Below, one piece after another: positions 1 to 8,738 of a stretch of 64,000 bases of DNA. Both the position numbers and the translations under genes were made by a program. Under the pieces are notes generated by a model. That model searched no databases, was not told the DNA's origin, and saw nothing but the letters and a program-made list of their open reading frames with translations. The stretch is from Odoribacter splanchnicus DSM 20712 (GTDB lineage: Bacteria > Bacteroidota > Bacteroidia > Bacteroidales > Marinifilaceae): positions 2,480,001-2,544,000 of the forward strand of contig NC_015160.1 of the NCBI RefSeq assembly GCF_000190535.1, given 5' to 3'. How positions within the stretch are numbered: position 1 is the first letter of the stretch; each line of letters opens with the position of its first letter.

Positions 1-1506
1 ACCGGTATAGCCATCATCGTCTTTTTAAATCAGACTCCGATGGAACCCCGGGAACGGGACTATGCTTATGCAGGTTCTTTCTATGCCTATGCCATCTGGA
101 TCGGCCTGGGTGTGCTTTCTATCTGGGAATTTCTGAATAAAAAGATCAAAAATATAGATCCACGGGTATCGGCCATTGCCGTTACTACGGTCTGTCTGTT
201 CGCCATTCCGGTCAATATGGCCGCCCAAAACTGGGACGACCACAACCGTCATGCCCGTTATGCCACGACAGCCCATGCCCGTAATTACCTCAATTCGTGT
301 GCTCCGAATGCAATTTTATTTACTTATGGAGATAACGATACTTTCCCACTGTGGTATGTACAAGAAGTGGAAGGAGTACGGCGGGATGTCCGGGTCGTCA
401 ATTTAAGTTTGTTATCCGGTTCCTGGTATATCGACCAGATGAAACGGAAAGCTTATGAATCTTCCGGAGTGCCGATTTCGTTCACTCATGAACAATACCG
501 GGATGGGAAACGGGACTATGTATTGATCAGGGATCAGTTCAAAGAAGGAAACCTGAAAGATGTCATGGAGTTTGTCGCCAGCGACCTGCCTCAGACAAAA
601 TTACAGGGATATATCAAGGAACTCGATTTTATACCGACACGTAACGTTATCCTTCCGGTAGATTCGGCCAAAGTAATCGCCAATGGGACGGTTAAACCCC
701 AGGATGCAGATCAGATCGTCAAAGACCTGAGACTGCATTTGCCGATGCAAGGCTTGACCAAATCACAACTGATGGTCCTGGATATTTTATCGACGAACAA
801 CTGGGAACGTCCGGTATATTTCGGAATCGGTATGGGTTCGGATGCCTATATGGGATTGGAAAAATACTTCCAGCTCGAAGGGGCGGCCTACCGCGTCGTA
901 CCTATCGAAACGAAAGAAGCCGAATTCTATGATTACGGACGGATCGACAGCGATATCCTCTACGATAATATCATGAATAAATTCGAATGGGGAAATATCA
1001 AAGATCCGAAAGTAAACATCGACTTCTTCCACGATCAGACCATCGCCGTCATGAAATACCGGAATACCTTCCTTCGGTTGGCCCAGAAACTGTATGACGA
1101 AGGTAAACAAGCCGAAGCGGTCGCCGTTCTGGATAAGTCATTGGAAGAAATTCCACTGTATCAGGTACCGGCAGACAATAGTATGCTGTTCTATATACCG
1201 ATGTATTACGAACTGGGAGAAACCGAAAAGGCGAACCACTTGCTCAACGAACTGGCAACGAACAACTATCAGATGTTGAAATATGCCAATTCACTCGAGC
1301 CGAAATTTGCCAATACTCCGAGTATACAACAAGAGGAAAGACTCAGCATCGAAGTGATCAAGCAATTATTGGCTTTTGCCACCCAGGCAGGACAAAAAGA
1401 ACTGGCACAGGAATTGCAGGACAAAGTATTGAGATTATATAATCCTTCACATATTTCTCCCGATAAACCGTTGATGAAGGATACGGCGGACAAAGCCGGG
1501 AAATAA
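1..1506 (+). CDS. DUF2723 membrane protein, 3' part
   Basis: The reading frame is open from base 1, so the gene starts outside the window; an internal ATG at 40 is not the start. The visible first residues (LNQTPMEPRERDYAYAGSFY) are typical of the large Bacteroidota DUF2723 family, polytopic inner-membrane proteins with a glycosyltransferase-like (PMT/GT-C related) N-terminal half. Here only the final hydrophobic segment (about residues 15-60) and the long soluble C-terminal part remain. The C-terminal part has helical repeats resembling TPRs (around residues 360-460). The substrate is unknown. The gene ends at TAA 1504-1506, followed by a strong stem-loop. The family call is confident; the biochemical role is not. 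Confidence 0.85.
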   Translation, partial: TGIAIIVFLNQTPMEPRERDYAYAGSFYAYAIWIGLGVLSIWEFLNKKIKNIDPRVSAIAVTTVCLFAIPVNMAAQNWDDHNRHARYATTAHARNYLNSCAPNAILFTYGDNDTFPLWYVQEVEGVRRDVRVVNLSLLSGSWYIDQMKRKAYESSGVPISFTHEQYRDGKRDYVLIRDQFKEGNLKDVMEFVASDLPQTKLQGYIKELDFIPTRNVILPVDSAKVIANGTVKPQDADQIVKDLRLHLPMQGLTKSQLMVLDILSTNNWERPVYFGIGMGSDAYMGLEKYFQLEGAAYRVVPIETKEAEFYDYGRIDSDILYDNIMNKFEWGNIKDPKVNIDFFHDQTIAVMKYRNTFLRLAQKLYDEGKQAEAVAVLDKSLEEIPLYQVPADNSMLFYIPMYYELGETEKANHLLNELATNNYQMLKYANSLEPKFANTPSIQQEERLSIEVIKQLLAFATQAGQKELAQELQDKVLRLYNPSHISPDKPLMKDTADKAGK

Positions 1507-1512
1507 TAATTC

Positions 1513-1550
1513 ATTTTATGCTGCATACCGGATGATATGCAGCATAAAAT
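1513..1550 (+). terminator. Stem-loop after the DUF2723 gene
   Basis: A perfect 15-bp inverted repeat (1513-1527 with 1536-1550, 8-nt loop) lies just after the stop codon and before prfB. There is no U tract directly behind it on the plus strand, so it may be an mRNA-stabilising or weak termination structure. Confidence 0.5.
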
Positions 1551-1573
1551 ATACACACAAAAAAAACGATATT

Positions 1574-2687
1574 ATGATAACAACAGATCAACTGAAAGCA
1601 GTTGAAGAACGCAGTGGCGCTCTGAGGAGGTATCTTTGACATCGATCGTAAAAAAATAGAGCTCGAAGAAGTAGAAATGCGTACCCAAGCTCCTGATTTC
1701 TGGAACGATGCGAAGCAAGCGGAAAAGGTGATGAAACAGGTACGCGAATTGAAAGGCTGGATAGAAGGCTGTGAAGCTGTATCCCGTTCGGTAGACGACC
1801 TGAACGTCCTCTTTGACTTCGCCAAAGAAGGCGAAGCTACCGAAGAAGAGGTGGATACCCACTATGCAGAAACCCTGCAATTGGTGGAAGAGCTGGAATT
1901 AAAGAATATGTTACGGGGTGAAGCCGATCAGATGAGCTGCATCCTTAAAATCAATTCCGGTGCCGGTGGAACAGAAAGTCAGGACTGGGCTTCCATGCTG
2001 ATGCGAATGTATATGCGCTGGGCAGAAGCCAATAACTACAAATTGACGGTCAGTAATATTCAGGAAGGCGATGAAGCCGGAATCAAGACGGTTACGTTGC
2101 AGCTGGAAGGCGATTTCGCCTACGGTTACCTGAAAGGTGAAAACGGCGTCCATCGTTTAGTCAGGGTCTCTCCTTTCAATGCCCAAGGTAAACGAATGAC
2201 TTCTTTTGCTTCTGTATTCGTGACACCATTGGTGGATGATTCAATAGAGATAGCCATCAATGCGGCGGATATCAGTTGGGATACTTTCCGTTCGGGAGGA
2301 GCCGGCGGACAGAATGTAAATAAAGTAGAAACGGGTGTACGCCTACGTTACAATTACAAAGATCCGGATACCGGTGAAACCCGCGAAATCCTGATTGAAA
2401 ATACCGAAACCCGTTCTCAGCTGGACAATCGTGAAAACGCTATGCGTCTGTTGCGTTCTATGTTGTATGATATGGAATTACAAAGACGGATGGCAGAACA
2501 ACAGAAGATCGAGAGTAATAAGAAAAAAATTGAGTGGGGTTCACAAATCAGGAGTTACGTTTTCGATGACCGCCGGGTAAAAGATCACCGGACTAATTTT
2601 CAGACCTCCGATGTCGGCGGAGTCATGGATGGTAAAATCGACGGTTTCATAAAAGCCTACCTGATGGAATTCGGAGGTGTCGAATAA
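1574..2687 (+). CDS. prfB: Peptide chain release factor 2 with programmed +1 frameshift
   Basis: RF2 terminates translation at UGA and UAA codons. A short zero-frame ORF starts at ATG 1574 and runs 21 codons to an in-frame UGA (1637-1639). A +1 shift at CUU-UGA-C continues into the long frame from GAC 1638 to TAA 2685-2687, about 370 residues in all, a normal RF2 length. The long frame carries the peptidyl-tRNA hydrolysis GGQ motif (SGGAGGQNVNKVET) and the class I release factor core. The codon-specificity loop would be expected before this. The long frame has no suitable start of its own, so the frameshift is needed for full-length protein. It is followed 11 bp later by the heptose kinase gene. 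Confidence 0.95.
1625..1640 (+). promoter_or_regulatory. prfB autoregulatory frameshift site
   Basis: An internal Shine-Dalgarno-like AGGAGG (1625-1630) is followed by TAT CTT TGA C, the classical RF2 +1 shift site. Low RF2 makes the ribosome pause at UGA and slip by one base, so RF2 adjusts its own synthesis. The 16S 3' end in this window retains the CCTCC anti-SD needed for this stimulation. Confidence 0.95.
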
Positions 2688-2698
2688 ATTAGCCTAAG

Positions 2699-3637
2699 AT
2701 GTTAGATTTTTCAAACAGTAAAATTCTGATTGTCGGAGATGTCATGCTGGATAAATATTATTTCGGCAAAGTAGACCGTATCTCTCCGGAAGCTCCGGTC
2801 CCCATCGTCAACATTCAAAAAGAAGAATCCCGGTTGGGAGGTGCTTCGAATGTCGCCAACAACATTGTCAGTCTGGGAGGACATAGTTTATTATGTGGTG
2901 TTATCGGCCATGATCTTTTCGGTAAAGAAATCGAACGGATCAGCCGCCACAAAAATATCGACACCTTTCTGTTGAAAACTTCCTCCCCGACAATCACCAA
3001 AGCACGGATTATCGGCGGAAAACAGCAAATCGTCCGGGTAGACTATGAAGATAAAAGCGAATTGAATGCGGACAATAAAAAGCTATTCCGGGACACGATC
3101 AGCCGGATTTTACCGGAATACGATATCCTGGTGATCTCAGATTACGGCAAGGGCTTGATATCCGAAGATTTATGCCGTTATCTGATTAAGTTAGCTCACA
3201 AATACGATAAAAAAGTCATTATCGATCCCAAAGGGAAAAACTGGGAGAAATATTCAGGCGCCGATATCGTCACTCCCAACGTTAAAGAGCTGAGTGATAT
3301 CGTCGGTTATACGGTACCCAATACCGACCGGGCCATTGAAAAAGCAGCCCGGGAAGCGATTACGAACAATCACCTGACCGCCTTACTAGTCACCCGCAGT
3401 GATAAAGGCATGAGCCTGATCGGTCCCATTCCCCCCATTCATATCCCGACCCATTCCGAAGAAGTTTTCGACGTCAGTGGTGCAGGAGATACTGTCGTAG
3501 CGACACTCGGACTTTGCCTGGCGGCAGGTTTTGAAATCAGCGAAGCGATGAGAACAGCCAATATTGCAGCAGGTATCGTCGTGAAGAAAGTCGGTACAGC
3601 TACGCTTACCATCGAAGAATTAGTACAACAAAAATAA
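2699..3637 (+). CDS. hldA: D-glycero-beta-D-manno-heptose-7-phosphate kinase (RfaE domain I)
   Basis: This 312-residue PfkB-family kinase would phosphorylate D-glycero-D-manno-heptose 7-phosphate at C1 in ADP-heptose synthesis for lipopolysaccharide. The N-terminus has the sugar-binding region (GDVMLDKYYFGKVDRISPEA, then RLGGASNVANN). Near the C-terminus the ATP/anion-hole motif DVSGAGDTV contains the expected catalytic Asp. The length matches a stand-alone kinase: the C-terminal adenylyltransferase domain of bifunctional HldE is absent and should be encoded elsewhere. ATG 2699 lies 11 bp after prfB, so cotranscription is plausible. Other PfkB sugar kinases are possible, but the N-terminus closely matches RfaE1. 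Confidence 0.88.
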   Translation: MLDFSNSKILIVGDVMLDKYYFGKVDRISPEAPVPIVNIQKEESRLGGASNVANNIVSLGGHSLLCGVIGHDLFGKEIERISRHKNIDTFLLKTSSPTITKARIIGGKQQIVRVDYEDKSELNADNKKLFRDTISRILPEYDILVISDYGKGLISEDLCRYLIKLAHKYDKKVIIDPKGKNWEKYSGADIVTPNVKELSDIVGYTVPNTDRAIEKAAREAITNNHLTALLVTRSDKGMSLIGPIPPIHIPTHSEEVFDVSGAGDTVVATLGLCLAAGFEISEAMRTANIAAGIVVKKVGTATLTIEELVQQK

Positions 3638-3642
3638 AAAAT

Positions 3643-3691
3643 CCTGTTCCCTGCCGAAACGAATATTTTCAGAAAGGGAACAGGCTTTTTT
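3643..3691. terminator. Bidirectional terminator between hldA and pdxT
   Basis: A 10-bp stem (3643-3652 with 3675-3684) is followed on the plus strand by TTTTTT, and on the minus strand by ATTTTTTATTTT. It lies between two convergent genes and overlaps the last base pairs of pdxT. Confidence 0.8.
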
Positions 3692-4262
3692 ACTTACCGC
3701 TACACATACCGATAAAGTACTGATGAAATGCGGCATTTCCGGTCAACTCCGGATGAAAAGAAGTCGCCAGCATATTCTTTTCGCGGGCAGCGACGACATG
3801 TCTTTCCACTTCACACAATACTTTTACTCGTTCTCCTGTACGGACAATATAAGGAGCCCGGATAAATACCAGCGGAATCTGTTCATCGCTTACCTCCGGA
3901 ATCACCACCTGAGTATCGAAACTATCGATTTGCGTACCGTAAGCATTCCGTCTGACCGTGATATCCATCATTCCCAAATGCACAACCGGATCCTGATCCA
4001 ACTCCTTTGCCAACAGGATCATGCCTGCACACGTACCCCAAACCGGCATCCCCTGCTGAATTTTTTCACGGAACGGTTCCATCATTCCGGTCCTGTTTAG
4101 TAATTTTCCCATGGTAGTACTCTCCCCTCCGGGTAAAATAATACCATCGATCTCGGCCAATTGTTCCGTATAGCGGACAACGACAGCTTCCTGCCCCAAT
4201 TGTTCGATGTGTCGCTGGTGTTCGATGACAGCACCCTGAAAACCCAAAATTCCTATTTTCAT
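3690..4262 (-). CDS. pdxT: Pyridoxal 5'-phosphate synthase glutaminase subunit
   Basis: PdxT hydrolyses glutamine and passes ammonia to PdxS in the DXP-independent vitamin B6 pathway. The 190-residue class I amidotransferase shows GILGFQGAV at the start, the oxyanion-hole motif LPGGESTT, the nucleophile region WGTCAGMILLA (Cys) and a C-terminal TSFHPELT (His-Glu of the triad). It lies 36 bp downstream of pdxS on the same strand, consistent with a two-gene pdxST operon forming the usual 12+12 complex. Confidence 0.95.
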   Translation of the reverse strand: MKIGILGFQGAVIEHQRHIEQLGQEAVVVRYTEQLAEIDGIILPGGESTTMGKLLNRTGMMEPFREKIQQGMPVWGTCAGMILLAKELDQDPVVHLGMMDITVRRNAYGTQIDSFDTQVVIPEVSDEQIPLVFIRAPYIVRTGERVKVLCEVERHVVAAREKNMLATSFHPELTGNAAFHQYFIGMCSGK

Positions 4263-4298
4263 GTAAAAAGTTACTGAGTTTAAATGGATATATCGGAT

Positions 4299-5168
4299 TT
4301 ACCAACCTCTCTCAGCATATTTATTCTCCAATGTTTTAATCTCGAGTCCTGACATAGCCTCTCCGAGGTTTTCCGACAGTTCTGCCAATTTCACCGGATC
4401 GTTATAATAGGTAACAGCCTGAACAATAGCTCTTGCCCGTTTTGCCGGATCACCGGATTTGAAGATTCCGGAACCTACGAATACCCCTTCGGAGCCCAAC
4501 TGCATCATCAAGGCAGCGTCGGCAGGAGTGGCGATACCACCGGCAGCAAAATTCACGACAGGTAATTTCCCATTTTCGTGTACATATTTCACTAATTCAT
4601 AAGGAGCTCCGAATTCTTTTGCCAGACTCATCAATTCTTCCATTCCGGCATTTTTCACCCGCCGCATATCATCGTTGATCTGGCGCATATGAGTCACCGC
4701 TTCAACGACATTTCCGGTTCCAGCTTCTCCCTTGGTACGAATCATAGCAGCCCCTTCACCGATACGCCGTAAAGCTTCACCCAAATTACGTGCTCCACAT
4801 ACGAACGGCACTTTGAAGGCTGTTTTATCTACATGATAAAGTTCGTCGGCAGGCGTCAATACTTCACTTTCATCGATAAAGTCGATACCGATGGCTTCCA
4901 ATATCTGAGCTTCCACAAAATGACCGATTCTCACTTTGGCCATCACCGGAATAGAAACAGCTTTCTGAATGGCTTTGATCATCTGCGGATCGGACATCCG
5001 GGCAACTCCACCGTCACGACGGATATCTGCCGGTACTCTCTCTAATGCCATTACGGCACAAGCTCCTGCTGCCTCAGCAATTTTTGCCTGCTCTGCATTA
5101 GTCACATCCATGATCACTCCACCTTTCAACATCTGTGCAAGGTTTTTGTTTAATTCATATTTTCCCAT
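4299..5168 (-). CDS. pdxS: Pyridoxal 5'-phosphate synthase lyase subunit
   Basis: PdxS condenses ribose 5-phosphate, glyceraldehyde 3-phosphate and ammonia into PLP. The 289-residue (beta/alpha)8 protein is highly conserved: [18 protein letters not shown] with the family Asp, the lysine in [11 protein letters not shown], the second lysine region [11 protein letters not shown], and [13 protein letters not shown]. It is the first gene of the pdxST pair. Because PLP is made this way, pdxA and pdxJ need not be present. Confidence 0.97.
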   Translation of the reverse strand: MGKYELNKNLAQMLKGGVIMDVTNAEQAKIAEAAGACAVMALERVPADIRRDGGVARMSDPQMIKAIQKAVSIPVMAKVRIGHFVEAQILEAIGIDFIDESEVLTPADELYHVDKTAFKVPFVCGARNLGEALRRIGEGAAMIRTKGEAGTGNVVEAVTHMRQINDDMRRVKNAGMEELMSLAKEFGAPYELVKYVHENGKLPVVNFAAGGIATPADAALMMQLGSEGVFVGSGIFKSGDPAKRARAIVQAVTYYNDPVKLAELSENLGEAMSGLEIKTLENKYAERGW

Positions 5169-5219
5169 AATTGTAGGTTATAAACAGTTTTAATAAAATA
5201 TTATTTGAATCACTCAAAT

Positions 5220-6194
5220 TCATTCAAAACCATAAATGGTCGTTTTCCGATAAATTTCTCCCGGCACTAAAAGTGTAGACGGAAACTCAGGATGATTGGG
5301 AGAATCGGGCCAGAACTGAGCTTCCAGAGCTACTCCGGCATAAGGTCCGTATTGTTTACCATCCTTAGCCTGCTTTACATTCAGAAATTTTCCCGTGTAC
5401 ACTTGCACTCCCGGATAATCGGAACATACATAAAGTTTTATACCTGTCTGATCATCAAAAAGTTCTGCCATTCGAATCAGTTTCCCGGAATTGTTGAATA
5501 CAAAACAGTCGTCCAGTCCTCCCTGGTTTCCGATCACACCTTGTAAAGATGCCGGCGAAGTGAAATCATAATCTCCGGTAGCCGTAACAAAAGTCCCGTC
5601 CGGAATCAAATCGTCGGTCTTTAAATAGCGGTCGGTATATAATTTCAGGGTATGTCGTTTAATATCGGCAGCCTCCGGATTCAGGTTAAAATAAGGATGG
5701 TGAGTCAGATTGACAAAACATTTTTTATCGGTAACAGCTTCATAATCGATTCGTAAAGCTTTCTCCTGCAGCGAAAACCCGACTTTCACCTGTAGTGTTC
5801 CCGGATAGGCTTCTTCGCCGTCGGGACTGCAATAAGTCAACGTCAGCGAATCTGTACCGGCTTGTCCGACGTTCCAGATCTTTTTATCGAAACCACACAA
5901 TCCTCCATGCAGATGGTTTTCACCATTATTTATCGCCAACTGATATTTTACACCGTCGATCTCAAATCTTCCCCGGGCAATCCGATTCCCATAACGTCCG
6001 ATTATCGCTCCCAGATAAGCTCCGCTAGCAATATATTCCGGCGATTCGTAATCTTCGGCCTTTTCCATACCCAGCAACACATCTACAACCTTTCCCTGCA
6101 AATCTTTCGTCAGCATGCGGGTTAAAGTTGCCCCTAAAGTAGAAATATGTACTTCGAGGTGCGTATTTTTCAATATATAGATCTGTGGTTTCAT
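5220..6194 (-). CDS. galM: Aldose 1-epimerase (mutarotase)
   Basis: GalM interconverts alpha and beta anomers of galactose (and glucose), feeding the alpha form to galactokinase. The 324-residue protein has the family motifs GAYLGAIIGRYGNRIARGRF, NNGENHLHGG (catalytic His) and LTHHPYFNL (second His), plus a late Glu region (AGVALEAQFWPDSPN). It lacks an obvious signal peptide, so it is probably cytoplasmic. It is divergent from galK-sglT across a region now occupied by an IS30 element, and together these form a galactose uptake module. Confidence 0.94.
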   Translation of the reverse strand: MKPQIYILKNTHLEVHISTLGATLTRMLTKDLQGKVVDVLLGMEKAEDYESPEYIASGAYLGAIIGRYGNRIARGRFEIDGVKYQLAINNGENHLHGGLCGFDKKIWNVGQAGTDSLTLTYCSPDGEEAYPGTLQVKVGFSLQEKALRIDYEAVTDKKCFVNLTHHPYFNLNPEAADIKRHTLKLYTDRYLKTDDLIPDGTFVTATGDYDFTSPASLQGVIGNQGGLDDCFVFNNSGKLIRMAELFDDQTGIKLYVCSDYPGVQVYTGKFLNVKQAKDGKQYGPYAGVALEAQFWPDSPNHPEFPSTLLVPGEIYRKTTIYGFE

Positions 6195-6280
6195 ACGTAA
6201 ATACTTCTATTTATTCCAATTACTCTACCAATCCCTTACACTTTAAAACAAAAAATAACTAATTTCTTACTAACTGTTCG

Positions 6281-6288
6281 CAAAGATA
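6281..6288 (-). promoter_or_regulatory. Likely galM promoter -7 box
   Basis: The minus strand reads TATCTTTG, an exact match to the Bacteroidota -7 consensus TAnnTTTG, about 87 nt before the galM ATG. No good -33 TTTG is seen at the expected distance. The IS30 element inserted about 127 bp further upstream leaves this box intact. Confidence 0.55.
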
Positions 6289-6387
6289 TTAATTTCCTTT
6301 AATAAAAAAGAGAAAAATCACCATCAATAATGAAAAGATATAGCGTGTATATCTTACCATTCTTTGAAGATTCACAATAGAAGTGCA

Positions 6388-6415
6388 ATTCTCCGTCGGC
6401 ATGCCGACGGAGAAT
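6388..6415. repeat. Perfect 28-bp palindrome abutting the IS30 left end
   Basis: Bases 6388-6415 are a perfect palindrome centred between 6401 and 6402 (inner part CCGTCGGCATGCCGACGG). Its right edge touches the left inverted repeat of the IS. IS30-family transposases often choose palindromic targets. It could equally be a stem-loop that ends galM-side transcripts or an operator of the gal divergon. Confidence 0.75.
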
Positions 6416-7455
6416 AGAGTCAACAGGCAATACAAAAAAAGGGGACCGAAGTCCCCAGGAACAATTACTTTTGTATTGCAATGTATAAACAACTGTCCCG
6501 CGAGCAAAGATACGCAATCTATCTGGGAATTCAAGAAGGCAAAAGCCAGAAAGCCATTGCTCGGCAAAACAACATCCATCCCTCCACCGTCAGTCGCGAG
6601 GTGAGGCGCAACAGCACGAAGCGCGGCGAGTATCAATGGCAACACGCGCAGAAGTTATCTGATGAGCGTCGTGAACGTCTTCCCGGCAACCATGCCGTCC
6701 GTCCCGATGTGATGCAGGAAGCCTTACGGCTTCTGGTAAGCGAGGATTGGTCACCCAAACAGATATCCGGGTGGCTGTCGCACAAAGGCATGACCGTCTC
6801 CCATGAAACGATTTACCGCCGCATCCGGGCGGATGTGAGCGGAGAACTGGTATCCCACTGCCGTCACAGGATGAAATACAGGCATCATGTAAAGCGCCCC
6901 CGCACAACCAAGGTGCGCAACATACCGCAACGCATCAGCATCCATGAGCGTCCGGAAGAAGCTGACGGAAAAAGGTTCGGGGACTGGGAGATGGACTTGA
7001 TTGTTGGCAAGGGGCAAAAGGGCGCCATACTTACTTTATGCGAGCGGAGCGTAAACTACATGATGATGGGGAGGCTGCCGCAAGGAAAGAAGCCGGAGGC
7101 GGTTGCAGAGGCAGTGATAAGGATGCTGATGCCGTTTAAAGAACACGTCCTCACGATAACCACTGACAACGGTGGGGAATTCCGCTGCCATAGAAAGATT
7201 GCAGAAAGGCTCGCGACCACTGTCTACTTTGCCGATTCATACGCTTCCTGGCAGAAAGGTGCCATTGAGAAGACAAACAAACTTATCAGACAATATATCC
7301 CAAAAGGAACTGATTTCAGACTGCTTACGGATGAATTCATCAGGAATGTACAATATAAGATTAATAGAAGACCAAGGGAAAAATTGAATTTTTATACACC
7401 AAAGGAGTGTTTTTTCAAACTTTTTGCATAAAATTGCACTGGCTTGTTGACTCTA
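6415..7455 (+). mobile_element. IS30-family insertion sequence
   Basis: The element is about 1.04 kb and encodes one complete transposase. Its ends are imperfect inverted repeats: left TAGAGTCAACAGGCAATACA (from 6415), right the reverse complement of TAGAGTCAACAAGCCAGTGC (ending 7455), identical over the outer 11 bp. A target duplication cannot be separated from the terminal TA. Inside the left end is a hairpin GGGGAC-CGAA-GTCCCC (6441-6456) and a promoter-like TACTTTTG (6468-6475) directly before the transposase ATG. It appears intact and sits between galM and galK without disrupting either gene. Confidence 0.88.
6481..7431 (+). CDS. IS30-family transposase
   Basis: This DDE transposase of 316 residues catalyses cut/copy of the surrounding element. 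An N-terminal helix-turn-helix (LSREQRYAIYLGIQEGKSQ, then HPSTVSREVRR, residues about 4-43) would bind the inverted repeats. The catalytic core follows with the first Asp in FGDWEMDLI, the second in TTDNGGEF and the Glu in WQKGAIEKTN, in the order and spacing usual for IS30/IS4351-like enzymes. The start ATG lies only a few bases after a -7-like box, so its mRNA may be nearly leaderless. The hairpin upstream may limit translation from read-through transcripts. Confidence 0.95.
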   Translation: MYKQLSREQRYAIYLGIQEGKSQKAIARQNNIHPSTVSREVRRNSTKRGEYQWQHAQKLSDERRERLPGNHAVRPDVMQEALRLLVSEDWSPKQISGWLSHKGMTVSHETIYRRIRADVSGELVSHCRHRMKYRHHVKRPRTTKVRNIPQRISIHERPEEADGKRFGDWEMDLIVGKGQKGAILTLCERSVNYMMMGRLPQGKKPEAVAEAVIRMLMPFKEHVLTITTDNGGEFRCHRKIAERLATTVYFADSYASWQKGAIEKTNKLIRQYIPKGTDFRLLTDEFIRNVQYKINRRPREKLNFYTPKECFFKLFA

Positions 7456-7480
7456 CAGCCCTGATTCTTAACAGTTCAAG

Positions 7481-7511
7481 TTGTGCTACTAAAAAAAATG
7501 TTATATTTTTG
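7481..7511 (+). promoter_or_regulatory. Likely galK promoter
   Basis: TATTTTTG (7504-7511) matches TAnnTTTG, with TTGT (7481-7484) 19 bp upstream. It lies outside the IS right end, about 53 nt before the galK ATG, so galK keeps its own promoter despite the insertion. Confidence 0.6.
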
Positions 7512-7563
7512 TCCGAATATTTGCGTGCAGAGCATATAGAGCAGAACACAACTAACAATAAAT

Positions 7564-8718
7564 ATGAACACACTAGAATTAGAACATAGATTTGAAGAAA
7601 TCTATGGGAAACGAGCGGAGCATACCTACTTTGCTCCGGGCCGGGTGAACCTTATCGGGGAACACACGGATTACAACGGAGGGCTGGTCTTTCCCTGTGC
7701 GTTGAGCTTCGGGACCTATCTTTTGATAGCGAAGCGTGAAGACCGTCAAAATCGTTTTTCGAGTGTAAATATGGATCGTTCTTACACCGCTAATGCAAAC
7801 GCTTTCGAAGACAAACCTACCGCCTGGATCAAGTATCCGATCGGCGTGATGAAAGAATTTGCAGAACGGGGCTCCGACGTATGGGGGTACGATCTTTTGT
7901 ACTATGGAAACATTCCGAATGGAGCAGGTCTTTCTTCCTCAGCTTCTATCGAGGTAGTCACAGCAGTGATGCTGAACGATGTCACGAAGGTACACCTCGA
8001 TATGACCGAGCTGGTCAAAATTTCGCAAAAAGCTGAAAACGATTACGTCGGGGTCAACTGTGGAATTATGGATCAGTTTGCTGTCGGCATGGGCAAAGCC
8101 AATCACGCGATCGCTCTGGATTGTGCCAGCCTGAAATACGAGTATGTCCCTTTACATATGGAAGGATATAAGCTCGTCATCGCCAATACCAATAAAAAAA
8201 GAGGATTAGCAGATTCTAAGTACAACGAACGGAGAAGCGAATGTGAACAGGCGGTCGCTTCTATTTCAAGCCGGCATCCGATCACTTTCCTCTGTGAATT
8301 GACGCCCACCGAATTCGGGCAGTATTGTACTTCGATTTCCGACCCGATCGTTTACCGCAGAGCAAAACATGCTGTGCACGAGCATGCCAGAGTCAAACAA
8401 GCCATCGATGCCTTAAAAGCAGGTAAACTGACAACATTCGGGCAATTGATGAATGCCTCCCACCGATCGCTGAAAGACGACTACGAAGTGACAGGGATCG
8501 AATTAGATACCCTGGCTGAAGAAGGTCAGCAGCTGGAAGGAGTTTTAGGATCACGGATGACCGGTGCCGGCTTCGGTGGCTGTACCGTAACGCTGATTCA
8601 AGAAGAACAGGTCGATCGTTATATCCGGGAAGTAGGGAAAATCTACAAGGACAAAACCCATCTGGAAGCCACATTTTATATCGCCGACATCGGTGAAGGA
8701 GCACGTAAATTAAATTAA
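7564..8718 (+). CDS. galK: Galactokinase
   Basis: GalK phosphorylates alpha-D-galactose at C1 in the Leloir pathway. The 384-residue GHMP kinase carries the galactokinase signature GRVNLIGEHTDYNGG (residues about 24-38), the phosphate-binding loop PNGAGLSSSAS, the catalytic Asp region NCGIMDQFAVGMG, and the C-terminal GHMP motif GARMTGAGFGG-like (SRMTGAGFGGCTV). The length is normal. The gene is followed 20 bp later by the sodium/galactose symporter, with galM divergent, which supports galactose rather than another GHMP substrate. Confidence 0.96.
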   Translation: MNTLELEHRFEEIYGKRAEHTYFAPGRVNLIGEHTDYNGGLVFPCALSFGTYLLIAKREDRQNRFSSVNMDRSYTANANAFEDKPTAWIKYPIGVMKEFAERGSDVWGYDLLYYGNIPNGAGLSSSASIEVVTAVMLNDVTKVHLDMTELVKISQKAENDYVGVNCGIMDQFAVGMGKANHAIALDCASLKYEYVPLHMEGYKLVIANTNKKRGLADSKYNERRSECEQAVASISSRHPITFLCELTPTEFGQYCTSISDPIVYRRAKHAVHEHARVKQAIDALKAGKLTTFGQLMNASHRSLKDDYEVTGIELDTLAEEGQQLEGVLGSRMTGAGFGGCTVTLIQEEQVDRYIREVGKIYKDKTHLEATFYIADIGEGARKLN

Positions 8719-8738
8719 TAATCACATAAAATTTTATT

